Positions 1 through 8,501 of a stretch of DNA of 64,000 nt are shown piece after piece; within the stretch, counting starts at the first letter, position 1; each line of letters begins with the position of its first letter. Location: contig JODX01000016.1 in NCBI GenBank assembly GCA_000719105.1, forward strand, positions 62,001-126,000, in the 5' to 3' direction. Below the pieces are notes generated by a model, which had not been told where the DNA came from, searched no databases, and saw only the letters and a program-made list of their open reading frames with translations. This stretch comes from Streptomyces sclerotialus (lineage in GTDB: Bacteria; Actinomycetota; Actinomycetes; Streptomycetales; Streptomycetaceae). Made by a program: the position numbers and the translations under genes.

Positions 1-794
1 CTTCCCACGGCCGCCTCCCGGCCGTGGAACCACCGGGCGTCCTCGGCGGTGAACGGCTCCAGACCCCGATAGGGGCGCAGGCGCTGCACGGTCAGCTCCG
101 GCCGAACCTGCCGCAGCACCTCGGTGGGGGTGGCGTAGGCGATGCCCAGGCCCTTCAGGTGCGCGTCCGGGGAGGTGATCGCGGTGACCATGCCGATCAC
201 CAGGCCGGTCACCTCGTCCAGCACGGGCCCGCCGCTGAACCCGGTCGTCAGGTCGTTGGCCTCGTACAGCTGCAGCAGCACGCCCGTGTTGCTGCCGCCG
301 GGCAGCAGGTCGCCCGCCGTGCCGTAGCCGAAGTGACCGCCCGGCGGGGCCTGGGCGGGGAAGCCGAACGAGGACACCCGGTGCCCCCGGCACCCCGCCC
401 CCGAGCCCAGGGGCAGCACCCCCACCTCTGACGGCACCCGCTCCACCTGCAGGACGGCGACGTCTTCGGCCTCCGGCGCCCGCCACTGCCCGGCCAGCAC
501 CGTACCCGGCGTGCGGGGCGCGCCGGGCAGGTGCGGGAAGGCCAGGTCGACCCGGCCGCCGGGGTGCTGCCCGGCGGCACGCACCACATGCGCACACGTA
601 ACCGCCGTGTCCTCGCCGATCAGGAAGCCCGTGCCGGCCACCGCGCCGCCGGGCGCGAGCACCTGGACGACCGAGGCCGGCAGCGCCGACCGGCGCCCGC
701 CCACGGGATGCTCATGAGGGTCGGCCGCGTCCGCGCCCCCCTCGTCGGGCCGCGGGGACTCACCGGGCCGCGGGGAGAAACCTTCCGTCGCCAT
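1..794 (-). CDS. Trypsin-like serine protease fused to STAND NTPase (N-terminal part, runs off the window)
   Basis: Reading leftward from ATG at 794, the first 264 residues are visible. A chymotrypsin-fold protease occupies about residues 35-235. Its triad can be read: His69 in TCAHVV, Asp111 in EDVAVLQ, Ser187 in GFSGGPV. There is no signal peptide, so the protease is cytoplasmic. The last visible residues, PYRGLEPFTAEDARWFHGRE at 241-260, are the usual entry to an nSTAND1 NTPase module, which in this family is commonly followed by WD40 repeats. The remainder lies outside the window. The gene starts 12 bp after the Trypco1 gene and is probably co-transcribed with it. Known for the family: trypsin-STAND proteins are proposed effectors in prokaryotic conflict systems. 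That this one acts so is inference. Confidence 0.85.
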   Translation of the reverse strand, partial: MATEGFSPRPGESPRPDEGGADAADPHEHPVGGRRSALPASVVQVLAPGGAVAGTGFLIGEDTAVTCAHVVRAAGQHPGGRVDLAFPHLPGAPRTPGTVLAGQWRAPEAEDVAVLQVERVPSEVGVLPLGSGAGCRGHRVSSFGFPAQAPPGGHFGYGTAGDLLPGGSNTGVLLQLYEANDLTTGFSGGPVLDEVTGLVIGMVTAITSPDAHLKGLGIAYATPTEVLRQVRPELTVQRLRPYRGLEPFTAEDARWFHGREAAVG

Positions 795-806
795 GGTGCA
801 CCGTCC

Positions 807-1145
807 TCACCCGGTCCCGTCCGGCGCAGCACCACTGTTCTGCCACTGGACGCGGACCATCAGATGCGCCTCCGCTCCGCCCTTGGTGATGACGGCGCCG
901 GCCTGCGCCGACAGCTTCACCGCGAACTCCACCTCCACCCCGTCCGGACCGGCCTGCCGCACCGCCTCCAGCACCGCACGCGCCGTCCTGCTCACCGGCT
1001 CCAGACACTCCTGCAAGGTCTGCGGCAGCTCCCGGAGCGCGTCCCCGACCCGGCTCGCCTTCACCGGCCCGCCGGCCTCCGCCCCGGCCTCCTCGAACAA
1101 CATCACTCCGCCGCCCTCCAGCGGCACCGTCACCACGTTCTCCAT
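807..1145 (-). CDS. Trypsin-co-occurring domain protein (Trypco1 / CU044_2847 type)
   Basis: A 112-residue protein starting [14 protein letters not shown] short strand-rich N-terminal part (GGGVMLFEE) leads to a helical stretch ([15 protein letters not shown]), then strands with [21 protein letters not shown]. This is the layout of the CU044_2847 family, also called trypsin-co-occurring domain 1, seen next to trypsin-like or NTPase effector genes. There is no signal peptide or membrane segment. It lies 12 bp upstream of the protease-STAND gene on the same strand. It probably acts as that effector's partner or sensor, but its biochemical role is unknown. ATG at 1145 is chosen because the family begins here; an in-frame start further upstream would add a proline/cysteine-rich non-family extension. 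Confidence 0.8.
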   Translation of the reverse strand: MENVVTVPLEGGGVMLFEEAGAEAGGPVKASRVGDALRELPQTLQECLEPVSRTARAVLEAVRQAGPDGVEVEFAVKLSAQAGAVITKGGAEAHLMVRVQWQNSGAAPDGTG

Positions 1146-1357
1146 GGCCCGCACCCCCACCCGCCAGCCTGCACCGAGCACGGCCGCCCACCCAGCCCCC
1201 GGACGGCCGAAATGTCCTCCACCCCGTGCACCCGATGCCCTGGACGAACCACACAACACCGACTCGGCCAGCCGACGGCCCAGCACCTGCCCGGCGTCGT
1301 AGGAGCCCGGCCGGGTCGGATGGGTCCACCCCGGGCGAGCGGGGTACCCGGCGCCGC

Positions 1358-2869
1358 ATGGACAGCAATCAGGGCTCGTACTGGATCGAGACGGCACCGG
1401 GGAAGGCGTACGCGCCGCTCGACGGGGACCTCGACGTCGACGTGGTCGTCGTCGGTGCCGGGATCGCCGGGATCAGCACCGCCTACGAGCTCGCCCGGCT
1501 CGGGCGCAGCGTGGCTCTGCTGGAGGCCGGGACGGTCGCCGGCGGTGTGACCGGGCACACGACCGCCAAGGTCAGCGTGCTGCACACGCTGATCTACGAC
1601 AAGCTGCGGCGGACCAGGGACGAGGAGGCCGCGCGGCTGTACGCCACCTCGCAGAGCGTGGCGATCGAGCGGGCCGCGGAGCTCGTCGACGAGCTGGGCG
1701 TCGCCTGCGACTGGGAGCGCCGGGACTCGTACACGTACACGCACGACGCCGGGCGGGTGTCCAAGATACGTGCCGAGGCCGATGCCGCGCGTGCGGCCGG
1801 GCTGTCCGCGGAGCTGGTGACGGGTACCCCGTTGCCGTACCCCGTCACGGCGGCGGTGAAGGTGACCGGGCAGGCCCAGTTCCACCCGCGCAAGTACCTC
1901 CTGGCCCTCCTCGACGACTTCGTCGCCCGCGGCGGACAGGTGTTCGAGCAGACGCCCGTCGTCGGACTGCACGAGGGCGAGCCCTGCCGGGTCACCACGA
2001 AGAGCGGGGCGACCGTGACCGCGCGGGACGTGGTCGTGGCCACGCACTACCCGATCTTCGACCGGTCCATGGCCTTCGCCCGGCTGTCCACGCGCCGCGA
2101 GCTGGTCGTCGCCGGCCCGATGGACGCCGACCGCGACCCCGACGGCATGTACATCACCCCGGACGAGGGCACCCGCTCGGTCCGTACGGCTCCTCTCGGC
2201 GACGGCGGCCGACGCCTGCTGATCATCACCGGCGAGCACTTCACCCCCGGCACCGCCGACACCGACGAGCGCTTCGAGCGGCTCACCTCCTGGGCCACCG
2301 AGCACTTCCCCGGCGTCACCTTCACCCACCGCTGGGCCACCCAGGACAACGATCCCACCGACACCGTGCCCCTCGTCGGACCGCTCCACCAGGGCGCCAA
2401 GCACGCGTGGGTCGCGACCGGCTTCGGCGGCTGGGGCATGAGCGGCGGCATCATGGCGGGCCGCCTCCTCTCCGACCTGCTGACGGGCGGCCGCCCCGCG
2501 TGGACCGAGCTGTACGACCCGCGCCGGCTGCGCACCGTCGTGCGCGAGGCCCCCGCCTTCCTCCAGCACCAGGCGAAGGTCGGCAAGCACTTCATCGGTG
2601 ACCGGCTGCACGGCCTGGACTCCGCGGACGAGATCCCGCCGGGCGGCGGGGACATCGTCCGCGCGGGCGGGAAGCAGGTAGCCGTCCACCGGGACGACAG
2701 TGGCCAGGTGCACGCCCTGTCGGCCCGCTGCACCCACATGGGCTGCATCGTCTCCTTCAACTCTGCCGAGCGTTCCTGGGACTGCCCGTGCCACGGTTCC
2801 CGTTTCGACGTGGACGGCAAGGTCATCCAGGGTCCGGCGACGAAGCCCTTGGAGCAGCGGGAGCTGTGA
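1358..2869 (+). CDS. FAD-dependent oxidoreductase with C-terminal Rieske [2Fe-2S] domain
   Basis: A 503-residue protein. An N-terminal DAO-type Rossmann fold carries GAGIAG at 33-38, followed by the acidic end of the second strand (LLEAG). The FAD/substrate part runs to about residue 410 and includes [10 protein letters not shown]. The C-terminal 90 residues are a Rieske domain with Cys458-x-His460 and Cys476-x-x-His479 as cluster ligands, and Cys463 and Cys478 placed as the usual disulfide pair. Such fusions are presumed amine/amino-acid or electron-transfer oxidoreductases; the substrate is unknown. No signal or Tat peptide is seen, so it should be cytoplasmic. It diverges from the Trypco1 gene across 212 bp. 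ATG at 1358 is chosen because homologous sequence begins just after it; upstream in-frame codons look like non-coding sequence. Confidence 0.9.
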   Translation: MDSNQGSYWIETAPGKAYAPLDGDLDVDVVVVGAGIAGISTAYELARLGRSVALLEAGTVAGGVTGHTTAKVSVLHTLIYDKLRRTRDEEAARLYATSQSVAIERAAELVDELGVACDWERRDSYTYTHDAGRVSKIRAEADAARAAGLSAELVTGTPLPYPVTAAVKVTGQAQFHPRKYLLALLDDFVARGGQVFEQTPVVGLHEGEPCRVTTKSGATVTARDVVVATHYPIFDRSMAFARLSTRRELVVAGPMDADRDPDGMYITPDEGTRSVRTAPLGDGGRRLLIITGEHFTPGTADTDERFERLTSWATEHFPGVTFTHRWATQDNDPTDTVPLVGPLHQGAKHAWVATGFGGWGMSGGIMAGRLLSDLLTGGRPAWTELYDPRRLRTVVREAPAFLQHQAKVGKHFIGDRLHGLDSADEIPPGGGDIVRAGGKQVAVHRDDSGQVHALSARCTHMGCIVSFNSAERSWDCPCHGSRFDVDGKVIQGPATKPLEQREL

Positions 2870-2884
2870 GCCGCAGGTTCAGCT

Positions 2885-3180
2885 CCGCCCAGTCCGCGTC
2901 CCGCTTCGGCGCAGGTCGGAGGTGTGCGGGTGGTGGGGAGTCGTTCGCGGCGGGTGTCGGTGACCTCGATGCGGAGTACGGCTCCGCCTGTGCCGTGCGT
3001 GGAGAGTTCGAGGTCCAGTCCGAAGCCCCTGCCCGGCAGGTGGCCATGGAGTACGGCGTCGGCGGCCAGCTCCGCCACGATGGCCGCGGCGGAATCGGCG
3101 GGTACGGCACCATCCAGATCATGCCTGCGGACACAGAGCACCACGCCTGTCTCGCAGGGCCCATCCGCCTGCTCGAAACA
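2885..3180 (-). pseudogene. Remnant of an RsbW-like ATP-binding (anti-sigma-type) regulator
   Basis: The minus strand encodes a recognisable piece of the small HATPase proteins abundant in Streptomyces: AAIVAELAADAVLHGHLPGR (N-box region) followed by LRIEVTDTRRERLPTTR. No good start codon or N-terminus is seen. After this stretch the frame loses similarity and runs without a stop into the antisense of the oxidoreductase gene, ending near 2047. The G-box (GRGL with following strands) is degraded to GRGLGG. I read it as a fragment truncated at both ends. Functional copies normally diverge from an XRE/DUF397 pair, and remains of that pair lie immediately to the right. Confidence 0.55.
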
Positions 3181-3280
3181 CCTGACAGCAAGCGTTCGCA
3201 GGCCCTCTCCCCGCGCGACTCCAAGGGCCTGCTGGAGCGACTCCAAAGGCCTGCTGGAGCGAATGCGAGGAGCGCTATGA
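3155..3280 (+). pseudogene. C-terminal remnant of an XRE/DUF5753 regulator, frameshifted by a 22-bp duplication
   Basis: In the frame of DUF397 the sequence reads DSKRSQALSPRDSKGLLERL, which resembles the last helix of DUF5753 (RLR-x-x-ALSP-x-x-S). If one copy of the 22-bp tandem duplication at 3217-3260 is removed, the frame continues GLLERMRGAL and stops in a 4-bp overlap with the DUF397 start, the classic XRE-DUF397 arrangement. With both copies present the reading is shifted into DUF397's own frame. The N-terminal helix-turn-helix and most of DUF5753 are absent. Confidence 0.5.
3217..3260. repeat. 22-bp tandem duplication
   Basis: Two adjacent copies at 3217-3238 and 3239-3260, each GACTCCAA(G/A)GGCCTGCTGGAGC with one G/A difference. 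Because 22 is not a multiple of 3, the duplication shifts the reading frame of the XRE/DUF5753 remnant. Confidence 0.9.
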
Positions 3281-3399
3281 GCACAACAGAACTGTCCTGG
3301 TCGAAGAGCAGTTACAGCAGCGCCCAAGGCGACGACTGCCTGGAAATCGCCCCCACCCCCACCGCCTGGTCCGCGTTCATCGCCTACACGACACGCTGA
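3277..3399 (+). CDS. DUF397 domain protein, internally shortened
   Basis: A 40-residue frame starting MSTTELSWSKSSYSS, the usual DUF397 N-terminus, then DDCLEIAPTP, then the family C-terminus TAWSAFIAY. Intact members are about 60-75 residues and carry a central strand pair (VHVRDSK type) that is missing here, so the domain has an in-frame internal deletion. DUF397 proteins are small partners of XRE/DUF5753 regulators. With its partner decayed (see 3155-3280) it is probably non-functional. Confidence 0.6.
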   Translation: MSTTELSWSKSSYSSAQGDDCLEIAPTPTAWSAFIAYTTR

Positions 3400-3426
3400 G
3401 CCAAGCGGATTACATCACGCCCGAAA

Positions 3427-3432
3427 TATACT
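3427..3432 (+). promoter_or_regulatory. Candidate -10 element for the deacetylase gene
   Basis: TATACT lies in an unusually AT-rich stretch (about 3405-3450), 33 bp upstream of the GTG start at 3465. No convincing -35 is present at 17-18 bp, and there is no clear ribosome-binding site before the GTG. Confidence 0.35.
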
Positions 3433-3464
3433 GTTAATAACACTTATCCGGATACCGTCATCCG

Positions 3465-4280
3465 GTGATCACTCCCGCACGACGCCTCACCGCAGCCTGC
3501 GCTCTCGGCGCCGCCCTCACCGCCTGCGGCACCGCACCGGCACCTCAGGCGCCGCAGGCGGTGCGTCGTCCCACCCTGGCACCGAGCCCCGCCGCCCTCG
3601 CACCACTCTTCGAGCACGGCTCCCGCACGCGGGGCAGAACCGTCGCGCTCACCTTCGACGCCGACATGACCGCGGATCAGGGCACACGGGCAGCCGCGGG
3701 CGAGCGGTTCGACAACCCCAGGCTGATCGCAACCCTGCGTCGCCTCGACGTCCCGGCCACGATCTTCATGACGGGCCGCTGGGCCGAGGAGTACCCGGCC
3801 CAGGCCCGCGCCATCGGCCGGCACCCGCTCTTCGAGGTCGCGAACCACTCGTACAGCCACTACGCCTTCACCGACGACTGCTACGGGCTGCCCGCCCTCC
3901 CTCGGAAGCGGATGCGGACGGACGTCGAGCGCGCGTTCGCGGCCTTCCGGGATGCGGGCGTGCGGAGGACCGTCCCCTACTTCCGCTTCCCCGGCGGATG
4001 CCACGACCGCCGGACCCTGGAGACGCTGGCCTCCACCGGGGTCACCGCCGTGCAGTGGGACGTGGTCAGCGGGGACGCGTTCGCGACGGACGCGGACGCG
4101 GTGGCGCGGCAGGTGCTGGACGAGGTGCGTCCGGGGTCGGTGGTCGTCATGCACTGCACCCGCAGCGCCGCGCCCGCGACCGAGCGCGCCGTACGGAAGA
4201 TCGTGCCGAAGCTGCGCAAGCGCGGGTACCGGTTCGTGAAGGTGTCGGAGCTGATCGGGGCGGCCCCGGCCAGTCCGTGA
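3465..4280 (+). CDS. Polysaccharide deacetylase (NodB/CE4) lipoprotein
   Basis: A 271-residue protein with a GTG start. A short basic N-terminus and hydrophobic segment end in a lipobox LTAC with Cys21, so it is probably a membrane-anchored extracellular lipoprotein. The NodB domain fills about residues 55-265: motif 1 is TFDAD at 63-67 (usual TFDDG), motif 2 NHSYSH supplies the two metal-binding histidines, and motif 3 is RFPGG. Family members remove N- or O-acetyl groups from peptidoglycan, chitin or other glycans in a metal-dependent reaction; the substrate here is not evident. The altered motif 1 keeps both acidic residues, so activity is plausible. It stands alone after the decayed DUF397 locus. 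Confidence 0.88.
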   Translation: MITPARRLTAACALGAALTACGTAPAPQAPQAVRRPTLAPSPAALAPLFEHGSRTRGRTVALTFDADMTADQGTRAAAGERFDNPRLIATLRRLDVPATIFMTGRWAEEYPAQARAIGRHPLFEVANHSYSHYAFTDDCYGLPALPRKRMRTDVERAFAAFRDAGVRRTVPYFRFPGGCHDRRTLETLASTGVTAVQWDVVSGDAFATDADAVARQVLDEVRPGSVVVMHCTRSAAPATERAVRKIVPKLRKRGYRFVKVSELIGAAPASP

Positions 4281-4355
4281 AGTGACGGGGACGGGCGGTG
4301 CGAGCCCGGGCCCGGGCCGGAACACCCGCCTGGTGCGCCGATCTACGCTGGACGG

Positions 4356-4547
4356 ATGAGCGAGAGCGACTACTGCGCCACCGGACCGGAGGACGAGGAA
4401 CGCCGGCCGGTCGAGGCCGACGGCCCGCCGTATGCCGAGTGTGTGCTGTGCCGGCAGCCGACCGAGTATCCGGAGTCGTACAAGGGGGTCACGCTGTGCC
4501 CGGTGTGCGAGTGGCAGGAGGCGCAGCGGGCGGCCTGCTCAGGGTGA
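4356..4547 (+). CDS. Small zinc-ribbon-like protein
   Basis: A 63-residue acidic protein with an ATG start. It contains CVLC about residues 29-32 and CPVC about 48-51, a Cys4 arrangement suggesting a single zinc ribbon. I do not recognise a named family or a function. Its last 9 bp overlap the end of the convergent ABC permease gene on the other strand. Such small zinc-finger proteins are common in Streptomyces; a nucleic-acid or protein-binding role would be a guess. Confidence 0.6.
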   Translation: MSESDYCATGPEDEERRPVEADGPPYAECVLCRQPTEYPESYKGVTLCPVCEWQEAQRAACSG

Positions 4548-5210
4548 GCGGCGTGTGGTGAGCGCGCAGGAACCCGCCGTCGCGGCCGCGGCGAGGAGCG
4601 CGGCCGCCGCCACCGGCAGGAGCGGCACCGGGACGGTGGCCTCCTGCGAACCGTCCACCAGCGCGCTGACCGCCGTCCGTGCGGGGGAGCCCGTGACGAC
4701 CAGGGCCAGCAGCGCCCCGAGCAGCAGCGCGGGTACGGCGCGGCCCGGGGAGCGCAGCACCGGCCGGGTGGTGAGCGCGCCGACGGCCGTGCCGAGAAGC
4801 GCGCACGCGAGTACCGCCAGCAGTCCGGCGCCGCTTGCGGGGCCGATGGGTACCGGTGTCCGGCGGTCCGTGCCCGTCGGATCGCTGATGACCGTGACGA
4901 CGCCCACGGCCACCGCCCCGAGCAGCACGGCCGCGCACAGCGCCACGAGCAGGGACGCCAGGTGCGCCCGGCCGGGCCCGGTCGCCGCGCCGACACAACC
5001 GCGGGCGGCGGGTGGCTCGTTGGTGGCGCAGATGCGCACCAGCCAGGCGGCGACGGGCAGCAGCACGGCCGCCGCCCAGCCGAGCGAGTCCAGCACGGGC
5101 TGCCCGCTCTGCACGCCGATGCCGAGGGCCGCCGCGTAGAGGACGACGGGCGGCAGCCAGCGCTGGGAGCGCAGGAGGAGGGCGGCCTCGTAACGGAGGA
5201 GGGCGGTCAT
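4539..5210 (-). CDS. ABC transporter permease, small exporter type
   Basis: A 223-residue hydrophobic protein with about six membrane segments, among them WAAAVLLPVAAWLV, LASLLVALCAAVLLGAVAVG and LLAVLACALLGTAVGAL. It starts with ATG at 5210 inside the stop of the upstream ATPase gene (4-bp overlap), so the two are translationally coupled and should form one transporter. No named permease family is obvious; the small size and lack of a binding protein suggest an ABC-2-like exporter. Its 3' end overlaps the zinc-ribbon gene tail to tail. The substrate is unknown. Confidence 0.75.
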   Translation of the reverse strand: MTALLRYEAALLLRSQRWLPPVVLYAAALGIGVQSGQPVLDSLGWAAAVLLPVAAWLVRICATNEPPAARGCVGAATGPGRAHLASLLVALCAAVLLGAVAVGVVTVISDPTGTDRRTPVPIGPASGAGLLAVLACALLGTAVGALTTRPVLRSPGRAVPALLLGALLALVVTGSPARTAVSALVDGSQEATVPVPLLPVAAAALLAAAATAGSCALTTRRSP

Positions 5211-6076
5211 CGTGGGCTGCCTGTCTCGCGGAGGTTCACACTCACCACGTGCCACGGCGGCCGTGCTCCGAGCAGTGCCCGAAGAATCGCGTCCGAGCGC
5301 GGCTCCGTAACCCCGAACCGGTACGCACCGCCCTCCGCCTCCGTCACGGACGCGGCGAGCCGCACCGCCTCCGCCGGAGGTTCCGCACCCGCCGGGCCCC
5401 TGGCCTCGACGACGACGAAGGCCCCGGCCGACGGCGCGGCCTCCGCCACCGCACGGGGGACGAGGGCACCGTCGACGACCGCGTACGTCGCGTCCGTCAC
5501 CCCCGCGAGCCGGCGCGGGTCGTGATCGACGAACACCGCCGTGCCCCCGTCGGCCGTGCGCTCGGCCACGGCGCGCTCGAGTTCCTCCCGGGCGGTCGCG
5601 TCGAGCCCGGTCCACGCCTCGTCCAGAACGAGCAGCTCCGGTGCGGCCATCAGGGCCTGGGCGACGGCGACCTTCTGGCTGCTGCCCTTCGACAGCTCCG
5701 ACATCGGCGTACGGGCGTGACCGGCCGCGCCGAAGCGTTCCAGCCACTCGTCGACGGCGCGGGCTGCGGCCCCGCGGGGCAGGCCGTGGACGGCGCCGAG
5801 GTGGGTGAGGTACTCGGCCGCGGTGAAGGGCAGCGCGGCGGGGAAGCGCTCGGGGACGTGGGCCGTGCGGGGGCGGCCGACGACCCGGCCCTCCGTGGGC
5901 GCGTCCAGGCCGGCGAGCAGGCGGAGCAGCGTGGACTTGCCGGTACCGTTGGCGCCCTCGACGCGGATCAGCGCGCCGGGGGCCAGATCGAGGTCGACCC
6001 CGCGCAGCACCCAGCGCCCGCGCAGTCCGTAGCGGCGGCCGACGCTCTCCAGTCGTATGCGTGACTCGCTCCCCAT
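5207..6076 (-). CDS. ABC transporter ATP-binding protein
   Basis: A 289-residue ATPase. Walker A GANGTGKST is at 41-49, a variant signature reads ELSKGSSQK (usual LSGGQ), Walker B is LLVLDEAW, and the switch histidine is in FVDHD. A C-terminal extension of about 70 residues follows the ATPase core. ATG at 6076 is preferred: GAGG lies 9 bp upstream, whereas in-frame ATGs at 6085 and 6091 are too close to a ribosome-binding site. It energises the permease encoded just downstream. The relaxed signature motif is common in ABC-2-type exporters. Confidence 0.85.
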   Translation of the reverse strand: MGSESRIRLESVGRRYGLRGRWVLRGVDLDLAPGALIRVEGANGTGKSTLLRLLAGLDAPTEGRVVGRPRTAHVPERFPAALPFTAAEYLTHLGAVHGLPRGAAARAVDEWLERFGAAGHARTPMSELSKGSSQKVAVAQALMAAPELLVLDEAWTGLDATAREELERAVAERTADGGTAVFVDHDPRRLAGVTDATYAVVDGALVPRAVAEAAPSAGAFVVVEARGPAGAEPPAEAVRLAASVTEAEGGAYRFGVTEPRSDAILRALLGARPPWHVVSVNLRETGSPR

Positions 6077-6155
6077 GCGCCCCATCCTCATATCCTCGTA
6101 CAGATGCGCGGGCTCGCGCCGGGATCCGGATCTTTCGCCTGGCAGACTGGGGCAC

Positions 6156-6881
6156 GTGACCGCTGATCCGAACCCGAACCCCACGGCCGGCCCGTTCCGC
6201 CACGAGGAGACCGCGCGCGACGAGGCGCCCCAGTACGTACTGCCCCTGGTGGTGCGGCTGGAGAAGGCCGCTCCCCCGGCCCGTACCGACGCGCTGGAGA
6301 CCGCGGCCCGCGCGGTGCTGGTCATGCTGAGCGACGAGCGGTCGCTCGGGGACGGCGAGTGGGCGCAGGCGATGCGGGACTGGCAGGACGCCCGGATCCG
6401 CAAGGTGGTGCGTCGCGCGCGGGGCGCGGAGTGGCGGCGGGCGGAGGCGCTGCCCGGGATCACGGTGACGGGCAAGTCGGCGGAGGTGCGGGTGTTCCCG
6501 CCGGTGCCGCTGGACGGATGGCCCAAGGAGCTGGCCAAGCTGCAGGTATCCGGTACGGAACTCGACGACCCCGAGCCCCCGGTGGCGGCGGACCCGTCGG
6601 CGCCCGTGCTGTGGCTGAGCCCGGACGTGGAGATGTCGGCGGGCAAGGCGATGGCCCAGGCCGGGCACGGAGCGCAGCTCGCCTGGTGGGAGCTGGACGA
6701 CGAGGAGCGCACCGCCTGGCGCGAGGCGGGTTTCCCGGTCGCCGTGCGCACCGCCGGACCCGACCGGTGGCGTGAGCTCACCGCCTCCGGGCTCCCGGTG
6801 GTCCGCGACGCGGGCTTCACGGAGATCGCTCCGGGCTCCTGCACCGTGGTGGCGGACCATCCGGCGCTGCGGCGCGGCTGA
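6156..6881 (+). CDS. Peptidyl-tRNA hydrolase 2 (Pth2)-like protein
   Basis: A 241-residue protein with a GTG start, divergent from the ABC pair. The C-terminal 100 residues carry the Pth2 signature region: VLWLSPDVEMSAGKAMAQAG followed by HGAQLAW, then VRTAGPDRW, later IAPGSCTVVA. In typical Pth2 proteins the sequence reads MSxGKxAAQxxHA with catalytic Lys and His; those positions are kept here (GK and GHGA). The N-terminal 140 residues are specific to actinobacterial members (VLPLVVRLEKAAPP onward). The likely role is recycling peptidyl-tRNA, or it is a paralogue beside the essential Pth1. No signal peptide is present. Confidence 0.8.
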   Translation: MTADPNPNPTAGPFRHEETARDEAPQYVLPLVVRLEKAAPPARTDALETAARAVLVMLSDERSLGDGEWAQAMRDWQDARIRKVVRRARGAEWRRAEALPGITVTGKSAEVRVFPPVPLDGWPKELAKLQVSGTELDDPEPPVAADPSAPVLWLSPDVEMSAGKAMAQAGHGAQLAWWELDDEERTAWREAGFPVAVRTAGPDRWRELTASGLPVVRDAGFTEIAPGSCTVVADHPALRRG

Positions 6882-7014
6882 CGGCGCGTACGGATCGCCG
6901 CCGGGCGGACCGGAAGCTCAAATGTTGCTCTGAAGATCCTCTCTGCGGGGTTCGGCGCCCGCACCCGGGGCCATCACCCGGGCACACCGCGACGCGGGGG
7001 ACCGAGGGGGAACG

Positions 7015-8427
7015 ATGACGCAGCATGTGCGGCTGGGTACGGGCATCGGCTGGCGGCCGGAGATCGCCGACGCCGTGGAGCGCATGGCGGGTGCCGCCGG
7101 TGACGGGGCCCCTGCGATCGACTGGGTCGAGGTGGTGGCCGAGAACGTGTGCCCCGGGCACCTCCCCGAGGAGCTGGTCCGGCTGCGCGAGCGGGGTGTC
7201 ACGGTCGTACCGCACGGCGTCTCGCTCGGTCTCGGCGGTGCCGGGCGCCCCGACGAGGGGCGGTTGCGGGCGCTGGCCGAGCGGGCGGAGGCGCTGGGCT
7301 CGCCGCTGGTGACGGAGCACATCGCGTTCGTCCGGGCGGGCGGCCCGCGGACCGCGTCGCCGGTGCTGGAGGCGGGCCACCTGCTGCCGGTCCCGCGCAC
7401 GCGCGACGCGCTGGACGCGCTGTGCGAGAACGTCCGTATCGCCCAGGACGCCCTGCCGGTGCCGCTGGCGCTGGAGAACATCGCGGCGCTCCTCTCCTGG
7501 CCCGACGAGGAGCTGACGGAGGGTCAGTTCCTGTACGAGCTGGCCGACCGCACCGGGGTCCGGCTCCTCATCGACGTGGCCAACCTCCACACCAACCATG
7601 TCAACCAGAGCGAGGACCCCGGCAAGGCGCTCGACGAGCTCCCGGTCGAGGCCATCGCGTACGTGCATGTGGCGGGCGGGTTCGAGCGGGACGGCGTCTG
7701 GCACGACAGCCACGCCCACCCCGTGCCGCGGCAGGTTCTCGACGTCCTCGCCGATCTGGCTTCCCGGGTCTCCCCGCCGGGTGTGCTTCTGGAGCGGGAC
7801 GAGAACTTCCCCGAACCGGCGGAGCTGGTGAAGGAGTTGGCGGCGATCCGGGAGACCGTACGGGTCGCCTCCGGCGGGGGTGCGGGTACGGGTACGGGTG
7901 CGGGTGCGGGTGCGGCGGTGAAGGATGCTGCCGGGCCGGGCGCACTCGGGCGCCCGCCCACGGACACCGGTGCCGGTACCGGTACCGACGCCGACGCCCG
8001 TGTCGATACCGGCCCCGCCCGGCAGCGGCTCGCGCTCGCGCAGGCCGCGCTGCTGTCCGCACTCGTCGCGGGCACGCCCGCGCCCGAGGGGTTCGACCGG
8101 GTCCGGCTGGGCGTACAGGCCCGGGCGCTCGCCGCGAAGCGGGCGGGAGTCGTGGCCAAGGTCGCGCCGGAGCTGCCGGAGATCCTCGGCGCGTCGTACC
8201 GCCCGGCCTTCCTCGACTACGCGCAGGACCACCCGATGACCGACGGCTACCGCCGTGACGCCCTGGACTTCGCCGAGCACCTGCTGCTCACCCGGCGCCC
8301 CGAGGACGCCGGGGCGCGGCGGCTGCTGCGGGAGTGGTGGCTGGAGCGCTCGGGCCCCGCACCGCGCTCCGAGCGCGCGACCGCGCGCCTGGCCCGCGCC
8401 ACGCGCCGGGTGCTGCTCCGCCGCTGA
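7015..8427 (+). CDS. DUF692 / MNIO family protein with C-terminal partner-like domain
   Basis: A 470-residue protein; ATG at 7015 follows GAGGGGG. Residues 1-285 form a TIM-barrel MNIO (DUF692) domain: [59 protein letters not shown] and LLERDENFP carry the His, Glu, Asp and Asn residues used to bind two or three irons. Known family members modify cysteine residues in ribosomally made peptides. A Gly/Ala linker (about 285-320, low-complexity DNA) leads to a helical domain at 325-430 ([20 protein letters not shown] then ELPEILG and [10 protein letters not shown]) resembling the DUF2063-like partner proteins that normally present the peptide substrate. No precursor peptide gene was found in the 133 bp upstream. 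Confidence 0.82.
   Translation: MTQHVRLGTGIGWRPEIADAVERMAGAAGDGAPAIDWVEVVAENVCPGHLPEELVRLRERGVTVVPHGVSLGLGGAGRPDEGRLRALAERAEALGSPLVTEHIAFVRAGGPRTASPVLEAGHLLPVPRTRDALDALCENVRIAQDALPVPLALENIAALLSWPDEELTEGQFLYELADRTGVRLLIDVANLHTNHVNQSEDPGKALDELPVEAIAYVHVAGGFERDGVWHDSHAHPVPRQVLDVLADLASRVSPPGVLLERDENFPEPAELVKELAAIRETVRVASGGGAGTGTGAGAGAAVKDAAGPGALGRPPTDTGAGTGTDADARVDTGPARQRLALAQAALLSALVAGTPAPEGFDRVRLGVQARALAAKRAGVVAKVAPELPEILGASYRPAFLDYAQDHPMTDGYRRDALDFAEHLLLTRRPEDAGARRLLREWWLERSGPAPRSERATARLARATRRVLLRR
7876..7914 (+). repeat. GGGTGC/GGGTAC hexanucleotide microsatellite inside the MNIO gene
   Basis: About six in-frame copies of GGGT(G/A)C encode a Gly-Ala/Thr linker between the MNIO barrel and its C-terminal helical domain. 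A second low-complexity patch of GGTACC-type repeats follows at about 7965-8010. Confidence 0.8.
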
Positions 8428-8501
8428 CCGTACGGCGGCCCGGGGCAATGGGGCCGTGCGTACGGCCTGGTTGCTTTACTTCGCCCGGCAGTGCTCGAAA
8501 C

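Noticed and set aside
6077..6964. Long N-terminal extension of the ABC ATPase frame
   Set aside because: It runs antisense over the Pth2-like gene; the ATPase fold and a ribosome-binding site begin at 6076.
7876..8010. Possible CRISPR-like or regulatory repeat
   Set aside because: Units are 6 bp without spacers and are in frame, encoding a linker.
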